The notes beneath the pieces are model-generated. The model was given only the letters and a program-made list of their open reading frames with translations, did not search any database and was not told the origin of the DNA. The position numbers and the translations under genes are program-made. From positions 1 through 64,000 of the forward strand of contig JAZKJV010010129.1 in the NCBI GenBank assembly GCA_037367405.1: 64,000 nt of DNA. The letters are read 5' to 3'. The stretch comes from Ottelia alismoides. Its lineage: Eukaryota > Streptophyta > Magnoliopsida > Alismatales > Hydrocharitaceae. Numbering within the stretch: the stretch's first letter is position 1; every line of letters starts with the position of its first letter. Positions 56,301 through 64,000 of the stretch are shown piece after piece.

Positions 56301-59300
56301 TGTCGAATTGTTGTAGTATTCAAACAATCAGATTAATAAAAAATAACCACTTAATTAATTTGTTAATTAATACAAGCAGTCAATTTATGTTTTACTTGGG
56401 CAAGCTTAAGGTCAAACTCATGCAGGCAGTTGTCTCCATAGGTTAATTAATAATCAATCTAAAATTTAGGTTTTCAGAGAGGTATTTTTTTATAATTTTT
56501 TATGCAACTAATAAATGCACTGCAAATTCAAGCTAGTTTATGGACTAAAATGCAATTTACGATCAAATCAAGTTAAAAAATCCTCGAACTCGATCAAAAG
56601 ATGCAATACGTTGAAATTAATACTCTGCATTTTTTTAGAATTTTCTGATGCAATATGGATCAATAACAAATTAAAATCCATGGAGTATGATTTTCCCAAA
56701 TTAAGTTTAATAAATAGAAAACCTAATTATTTTCAAAAACTAAAATTATTCTAGATGTTCCATGTAAAATCTATCCAAGAAAAATTCTAAATCCTAAAAA
56801 TGTTCGATTTTACAGTCTATTAAAAAAAACAAATTACTATAATCACTAATTATTCTATTGCAACCTCAGTATACGTGCAAATGTAATGATTTCGAGAAAT
56901 GATGTGGAACATATTAAACTCTAGATAGTGTGAATTTTCGAGAATTTTCGGAGCAAAGATTAATTTAATATTGATTTCAGAATAGAAAGTGGGCAAAATA
57001 TGTAAATTTTCACAAAAATAATTATATTCAACAAATCTCAGCTCACAAAAATTCTATTAAACACCCACAAGATAAAAAAATTGTTCTATACAATACAATT
57101 TTTAAAATAATAAAGTGATGCAAAATGATGTTCAAATTAACATGCAAATATGAGGTTCTAAATACAATTCAGAAATAAACTGAAAGTAAAAGAAAACTGC
57201 GATTGGATGCAATCACCCTAACTCAAGAGGGCCTTTGTGCAATTTTTTTATGCATGCACATGCATTGCACGTGACTTTGCTGGCGAGGACCTACGCACAA
57301 TTTAGTGGAACCTTGTGGGTGACAATGCAAATTCTCCAAGCTGTAAGGCTGGACCTACTTGTTAATTCTGGTAGATGTAGAGGTTGTGACGCAAATCTCC
57401 CCTAGCCTCACGTGGAGTGCACGTACCCTAACTGGATAGGACACACGTGTAATTTGGTGATCTACAGGGTGCTCCGTGCACATGTTCCATCCTCACGTGC
57501 CTTGCACGTGAGGTGGGGATAAGGATTCAAGCAGGGCGTTCAGGCGACTGGAGTGAGGTGACAGTTCTGAAATCTGGGAAGAGGAGGCTGGCTGTCGAGT
57601 TGGTGGCAATCGTCCGAGGTAAGGGTGAGGACTCGATCGACATACGATCAATACTTTGAGAGGTGGAGCGCTCATGCAACTGCTCTGCTCTGCTCTACAA
57701 GGTGACGGGGCTCAAGAGGATGCTAGGACTAGCTCAGACAAAGGAGCTTCGAATGCAACACTAGAGCAAGAGGCATGCAGCCGGTGGGACATTGTAGAGT
57801 GGTGTAGCCAAGGCCTCTGTGGTGAAGACATCTAGAGTGGAATATGAATTATGGCACTTCATGCTTATGGGGGTCGTGCAAGAGGTGTATGGCAGAGATG
57901 AAGGTGGAGTTGAAGTGGAGGGGTTGCGGGAAACATATAAGAAGGTGAAATGATGGATGGTGAACATTTAGGGAGCAACTGATTTGATAGAGAGAATAAC
58001 ATAGACTTTGCAGATGGTTTATTAAAGAAGAACGAGCAGAGAAACGAGAGTAAGACGGAGGAGGTGAGGGAAGAAGAAAGGGGCTTTACCTGGAGATTGA
58101 TCTGATGGGTGTCAACGCATGGGGAAGAGGTGGAACACCTCCGGTTGTTGCTCGAAGCTCTGGCGAGAGCCGATATAAGCATCCACTCAGGGATGGCTAC
58201 GACAATGATAGAGGGTCGCTCGATCTCTCCTTGAAGAAGATCTTCGTTGCTCGATGGAAGCGCATGGAGCTGTCACCTTCAAGGTCTTTGAGCTGGGCCT
58301 CTCCTCCTAAAATGGCAGATATGGAGGAGTGACGGAGATGGAGGAGTATTTATGGACAGATGGCGAGTCACCGAGATGGCATGGGGTCATGGGGAGTTGG
58401 TGCGAATGGAGGAGCGAGGTTACATGTCATGGGGAGTGAGGGTACAGAAAGGATAGAGGGAGATTGTGTGGGGCGAGGGCGCGGACCGTGCGGTTGAGAG
58501 GGGGGCGACGGTTGGGTGGAGAGAGAGAGAGAGGGCAAGGGAGGAGCAGAGGATGTGGGCCGTGCGGTTGGGCAACTACAACACAAGGAAGACATGCAGA
58601 GGCGGTTGTCGCGAGCTGCACGTGATGGTGGAATGGGTCGTACTGGAGGAGGAAGGAGAGGGGGTCACATAGCACGTGGGGGCGTGACCACGTGGCAAAA
58701 ATAATAAAAAAACTAAAATAAATAAAATAAAAATCAAAATATTATAAATAGATAATTATAAATAAAAACTAGAAATAACAAATAAATAAATAAAAGGGAA
58801 ATAAGAAAATAATAAAAATAGTAATAAATAAAGTAAAATAAATAAATAATAAGTAAACCATTAAAATAATAATGTTATAAATAAAATAAATAAAAGGAAT
58901 AAAAATAAAATATAAGAAAATAAAAAGAGGTGACACATGACAGCTTCGGGAGATGCCACTTGTTGCTCCTAGAAAAAACAAAAATTAATTCAAAAGAAAT
59001 AACACAAAGAAATAACAAAAGAGATCAAATAAAAAAGTAGTCAACATAAAAGTTTCTCATCTCGACGAGATCTACAACTTTTATGAATGATCCAAAACCA
59101 AAGTAAATTCTATGCAAAAAGTATTTTTGTGGTATCCTATAGATATAAAATACTTATTTTTTTCTTTTACAGTTTTTTGGCATTTTTAAATAATATAAAA
59201 ATATAATAAAATAAGAGAAAATATGAAATAATATTTTTCAACTTAATTTATTTTTTGGATTTTAAATAATTAAAATAAATAAACAAAATAAAATAAGAGG

Positions 59301-59808
59301 GGACTTACATACAATATAAGATGAGGGATCCAAAATCCAAGTTTCATATATGAACTCTGATTCTTTTGAATTTGATCTTGTTTTGAAGGTAATTGAATTT
59401 ACATTAATTCAAAAGTAAGTGGGTATTCATAGGATACTATATAAGAGATATATTCACGTTTTGAGACTCTTAGTCTTAAACTAGGGTTAGGGTTTTATTT
59501 GTCAATTTTACAAGTTAATATTTTTTGGTATTTTTCGAATGTTAGTAATATATACACTATAGAGTTGATTTTATTAATTCTGAGTTAGTGAGAAATAGAT
59601 AAAAATAAGGAAAAATTGTGGTAAAATACAAGTGATATTTACAAGGGAATTTGGCTTTTTATTTAATGCAAATATGCATGCTAATATATAGATATTAATT
59701 CTAAAAGCATGAATGAGAATAATGCAAAATAAATGAAGAAATGCAGCTAATTACTCATGAACAAAGATCTATTTTCAACTTTTAGAGTGATGGGTCACAT
59801 ATTCATCA
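56301..59808 (-). mobile_element. Athila-like LTR F (3' LTR), 3508 bp
   Basis: In sense it starts TGATGAATATGTGACCCATC directly after a polypurine tract (59809-59820) and ends ACAACAATTCGACA, inside copia pol. It is the same family as LTR E. It has a TATA-like CATAAATA near 58345, a GC-rich block (57480-58690) with many CACGTG words, and a motif array (57220-57470). Region 58690-58920 is AATAA-rich simple sequence. ORFs in the GC-rich block on both strands lack domains and differ from those of LTR E. Confidence 0.78.
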
Positions 59809-60540
59809 ACCCCTTATACTTAAACCTTGCTCTTTCCCGAGCAACTAAAATGAAATGTCAAAGTGAAATGATTTTGGGTTCCATACCAAGGTCATGATCA
59901 AAAGGTGAAAATGGAGCTCGAATTGACCTTTCGATTAATAATGTGGCAGAACCTTATTGGGAAGAGGATTTAGGACTTAACAAACTTTAAGTTCCACAAG
60001 TATCTATTGAGATCACCTCAACAGTCAGGTCAGAACAAATCCTCATGCACAAATTCTGATGACTGTGAATCTTACTTGCATTGTGTAAGTGAAATATAGC
60101 TCTCTACATTAGAAATGGCAAAGAAACAACCTCCTCTAAAAAGGTAACCCTAATTCCACGGTCTAGTGACTCTTTCCTCGAGGAGAGGTATATTCCCTTA
60201 TAAGTTCAAGTGCAACCAGCTAAAGAAGAAGGGGTAGAGAATAGGATGGATTGTGACCAGTGTAGCCACATATTCTTGGAGCTTGACCAGTGTAGCCCAG
60301 TCTCCAGCTACAGGCTTCCATGGTATGAGACTTTGAAGCATATGCCTTGCTTATTCATATTTTCTTTGACGGAAACTTTTATTTATTTACTTTTTGCCTA
60401 TCTATCTTGTTTAGAGATTTTCTCTCTCTTTTTAATATATACAAATGTATAACATGTGCATAAAGAGTTTTTCTTCTTTAGCCAATAGACTATCCCTCTT
60501 TTGAAGCTTTATTGCAACCAACAACATCCCGTCATTAGAC
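59809..60540 (-). mobile_element. 3' internal region of a deleted Athila-like element
   Basis: This matches 15239-16010 and 1-400 (for example CTCTTTCCTCGAG, AAGTTCAAGTGCAACC, CTATCCCTCTTTTGAAGC). Only about 730 bases of internal sequence remain before LTR sequence begins again near 60541, so a deletion removed gag-pol and one end of the next LTR. The polypurine tract reads AAGTATAAGGGGT in sense. Confidence 0.75.
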
Positions 60541-62922
60541 ATCGACACCCTAGTCTAGGGACCTAAATGTAATTAATAAAAAGTTATATGGCGTCCTACA
60601 AAGTCTGGAAAGTCTTTTAGGCTTCTTTTGCAAAATACCCACCGATTGGGAATCTATGGCTGCAATTAGATTATGCAGGCGATTGCTGGCCATTGGATTG
60701 CACCACGTGTCAGCAACCTATTTGACCTGGGATCTTGGTTGTTCATCCCCAATTTTGAATGGCAGTGGCGTGATTTACACGATCGAGCTTCTCTGACGAA
60801 GGTAGCGGCTCGCAATGGCTAAAGGAGCTCCTCTAGGGTGAGAAGGGGGTCTCCTTCCCCCTTCGAGATTCCCTATGGTGGAAGAAGGTTGGCGGAGATG
60901 TCTGGTAGACGAAGGTCAGGACAGCTACGGTTTGGCTCCAAGAACGACTATGGTTGTTGGTTGTTCTTGGTCAAATCACAGCAAGAGGGAAAGGTGCTCT
61001 AGAAGGTTCTTGGTCCTATAAAAAACATGTATTGGCTCGATTCAACTCGAATCGATCGGGGAATTAATGGGTTCCTGCAGTGAAAAATATGGTTCCAGAA
61101 GATGGGGGAGTTCATATCAGACTTGGATGCAATTTAGGTCAAAACGAATGTGACTTTCGATTATAATCAATAGATCGATGATAAAGTCATTAATTAGGTG
61201 ACTATCTACTCTAATAGGGTATGAAATTCGATGAAATGAAAAGGGTGTGGATGTATTCACTTGGGAAGAAGGGTTTAAGACCTTGGGTCGCAGATCGAGG
61301 GCTAGTGTTGCCCAAGCTTCACGCCGCGCATGGTGACAATGCAAGGCGGTGCTCCTCCTCTGATGTTTTTCCTCCATGCGGACTCTCAACTTGAGCATTG
61401 TCACCATCGTGTGCGGAAAGGATCGTTGGAAAAGAATGGTAGGCCAGTCAGTTATGAACTAGACCAGAAGAGTTATGGGGAGTTGGTTAGAAGTGGTGAC
61501 ATTTGGTGGATTAAATAGACATGACGGAGAGGAATTATGATAGACTGGAGGGCTAGCGTGGATGTAGGATGTTAGGAGAATAGATTGAAGGGTTTATATC
61601 CAGTTCAGATGAAGTGATGGAGTGAGAATAATTAAGAGAAATGAGGCTATTAGAATAGAATGATTGCCCAACTTCTTGGAGGAAGAAGGGTTGTGGTGCT
61701 GACACGTGTAAGCACCCCGTAAGCCCATAAATTAATTACTTTATACATTATGTAATAAATAATAAATAGCATTATTTTAAATAAGTATAAAAATGAAAAA
61801 TTTTAAATAATTAAATTACCTAAATTATAGTATATTTAAAGTTTATAAATAATATATATTTTATGATATATGAATATGATATTAATAAATATATCTATTA
61901 TAAATAAATATCATATATAATTTTAATTCAATATTTTATTAAATAAGTTATTATTTTATATTTTATTAATTAATGTAATAATAAATATGAGTTATGTGAA
62001 TTATTATTGATTTTAGTAAATTAATTTATGTATACTAATAAATATAGTTATGCACATTGTAGTTCAATTTCATATATTTTTTAATGTTTTTGATTTATTT
62101 AAAATATTAAAAGGTTTTAATTTTCGAATATTTTTTATAAATAATCTATGAGATCATGAAAGTAATTAAAAATTGTAAAATCAATTGTTCTATAAATAGT
62201 GTGTACATAATAAAATAAGTTGCCCAAAAATCCAGCTGTCATTAGATCCAAAAACCGACTTTTTTGCAAACGAACTTCAATTTTAATGAAATCACTTTTA
62301 TTAATTAGAAAATATTATTTTATGAATTTTAAAGGTGAGTATAGTGAAATTAGTGTTTGTATGAAGAAGTTATGAGGTTTGGAAGTTGGGAAATTGACAA
62401 TTTGAAAACCAAGTTTCTTGTCATATATACGGGTTGGGATTTTTTTTATAATTTGGATATACATTTTTATGAATACAATAGAAAAGAATTTGGTGAAAAT
62501 GTATACAAATTAATTAATTAAATTTATTTGAATTTTTGATAAATAATGAATAAATAAGATTAAATGTTCTATGTACACCGTTAGTTATTTTCGATATTTT
62601 TTCCTTGTCTCTCCCTACTTTATTTTTGTCAACCAAGTCATGTTGACTTTGTCTCAGGGGTTAGGATGTATAAATATATCTTACAGCTACATTTATATTT
62701 AATTAGTCATCATGTACAATATATGCATATTTATATCATGTATTCTTTTCTTTTCTTTCTTTTTATTCTTTTATTTATTTACATGTTTTTACATCATACA
62801 ATGTATTTTTATTTATGAATGATATTTTTATAAAAGATGTGAATCAATGTATATTTACATGTATTTGTTAAGGGTTTTAAGACAAAATAGGATAGAAAAG
62901 GTAATGAATCATGGATCCATCA
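60541..62922 (-). mobile_element. Partial, diverged Athila-like LTR G
   Basis: In sense it starts TGATGGATCCATGATTCATT at 62922 and has the AT-rich U3 order of the other LTRs (TTATTCTTTTATTTA and ACATGTTTTTACATCA on the plus strand near 62760-62800). It breaks off near 60541 at a motif like CTAGGGACCTAAATGTAATT from the motif array. It has no primer site. The GC-richer part is about 60770-61700. ORFs at 61117-61518 are short and unsupported. Confidence 0.6.
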
Positions 62923-63370
62923 TCCCTCCTCCCACACCACCCTCACCCCCTCCTCCTTAATACCATCCTCCACCTCCCATTCTAGCCCCTCCTCCGATGA
63001 CAACCGCCCTCCTATTCTATCCCATCCTCCTCCTCTGACCACCCCATCCTCCTTCAACTGCCCCTCCCCTTCCAGCCCCTCTACCTCTCCCCCAACCCCT
63101 CCTTCACCTCCTCCACCCCATCCTCCTCCTCCACTTCTATCCCATCCTCCTCCCCATTCAGTCCCTATTCAACCCATTATAGTCCATCCTCCTCCCCCAA
63201 CATCCCCTCCACCTCCAATCCCTCCTCCCATCCAACCCTTCTCTCACTCAGCCCCATTCTCCTCCCCTAACATCCCCTTCACCTCCGGCCCCTCCTCCTC
63301 CTCCTCCTCTCCACCCTCCTCCTCCAATCACCCTCCCCTTCCAGCACCCCCTCATCCCCATTCTCCTAAA
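62923..63370. repeat. CCTCC-rich tract adjoining LTR G
   Basis: About 450 bases are dominated by CCTCCTCC and CCATCCTCC words (purine-rich GGAGG on the minus strand). The tract begins exactly at the LTR start. The plus-strand frames give runs of proline broken by stops, so it may also be a decayed proline-rich ORF. No unit length is regular. Confidence 0.7.
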
Positions 63371-63435
63371 TAATGTAGAGATCTCTCACCTCTTGCCTCC
63401 TTTGCCTCCGTCGAGTAAAGGCCTTTGCCACATAG

Positions 63436-63636
63436 GAAACCGCGACAATAGCGGACATCACACCAGGAATTCCGTTGTTCGACTACTCGTTGTCACCCTA
63501 TGATGGGCCGAGGGCAGCGGAGATCCTCAAGAGTGGTCAAGGTTTAATGCAACCCACCAAGCTTGTCATTGTCGTCAAGGAGTATGGAGTGACGGAGGAG
63601 GAGATAGGGACTTTTTCCATGTTATGCCCCTCTTAA
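63436..63636 (+). pseudogene. Unrecognised 66-codon open stretch without its own start
   Basis: The frame is open from the stop at 63433 to TAA at 63634-63636. It reads ITPGIPLFDYSLSPYDGPRA, then LMQPTKLVIVVKEYGVTEEE, and ends FSMLCPS. Composition is protein-like (balanced charge, few repeats) and differs from the AT-rich surroundings. There is no ATG before codon 39 and no family is recognised. It could be a captured host-gene exon fragment or chance. Confidence 0.25.
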
Positions 63637-64000
63637 TGACACCATGGTTTGAATAAAATATAGTTTAGTTCAACTAATTGATAGTCGGACTAACAGAAGG
63701 GCTTAAGTGATCATTGTGGAAGAAGTCATGGGCAGAACTGATATTCCCAAAAAGGGAGGGACATAACTAATTTCTAATATCTCAAACGGGCACAACTGAT
63801 AAAAATCTAATTTTACTAAGGATTATTAAATGTATATATTCTTATTGATAAGAAAACATTATGATTACCATTGTATATTGAAGTAAGATAAGACCAAGCT
63901 ATTATAGAAAACGAATACAAATTGATCTTATTATTTGAAATAAAAGAATAGTAAGAAATAACTTAGCACGATAAAATCACTTTAATGTATCATGATGAAA
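63637..64000. other. AT-rich sequence, nothing identified
   Basis: No ORF, repeat end or match to other parts of the window was seen in these final 364 bases. Confidence 0.6.

Noticed and set aside
44..64000. Search for tRNA, rRNA, CRISPR or host protein genes
   Set aside because: No cloverleaf, rRNA-like stretch, regular short-spacer repeat or intact host ORF was seen. tRNA-like words are primer sites of the elements.

Overview
This window is intergenic plant DNA made almost entirely of nested long-terminal-repeat (LTR) retrotransposons, now heavily decayed. I found no host gene, rRNA, tRNA or CRISPR array I could support. The retroelement proteins are plant type: an Athila/Tat-like Ty3-gypsy polyprotein (MDDFSV in the reverse transcriptase, TLRSGR in the gag-pol linker, a tRNA-Asp-like primer site) and a Ty1-copia polyprotein of Tork/Angela appearance (primer site TGGTATCAAAGCC). 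Low GC, long LTRs and layers of nesting fit pericentromeric or other heterochromatin of a flowering plant with a large genome. The species cannot be named from the sequence.

Layout. 1-20819 is a chain of minus-strand Athila-like elements that share LTRs: a truncated internal region (1-1873), a broken gag-pol element (1899-11749), an LTR (11753-15238), an internally deleted element (15239-17926) and another LTR (17930-20819). A solo copia LTR (5142-7783, duplicated target GAGAG) sits between gag and pol. 20820-22812 is a truncated copia LTR, followed by organelle-like DNA (about 22900-23515).

23521-55522 is one minus-strand copia element enlarged by later insertions. Its 3' LTR (23521-43912) is split by a plus-strand Athila-like element (23616-37867, target GAGCA) and by a solo Athila LTR (39036-42687, target GTTAC). 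The first of these carries its own nested solo LTR (31385-34698). Its internal region (43913-53039) holds RT and integrase remnants, another Athila LTR (45698-48999) and a GC-rich organelle-like block (about 50616-50900). Its 5' LTR is 53040-55522. That uninterrupted LTR acts as an empty-site control for both insertions in the 3' LTR.

55523-56300 is a second copia pol fragment. 56301-62922 is a third Athila-like LTR family with a shrunken internal region. 62923-63370 is a CCTCC-rich tract touching an LTR end, and the rest is mostly unassigned AT-rich DNA.

The most interesting signals lie in the LTRs, not in proteins: an inverted W-box palindrome about 200 bp upstream of the TATA box; GTTCGACC followed by a stem-loop near the LTR 3' end, with compensating changes between families; an array of a recurring motif like TTTGCATTTAGGTCCCTG; and, in the plus-strand Athila-like element, three hairpins each ending in a copy of the polypurine tract. 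That element also carries a Tyr/Pro/Ser-rich ORF and a protease relic but no reverse transcriptase or integrase.
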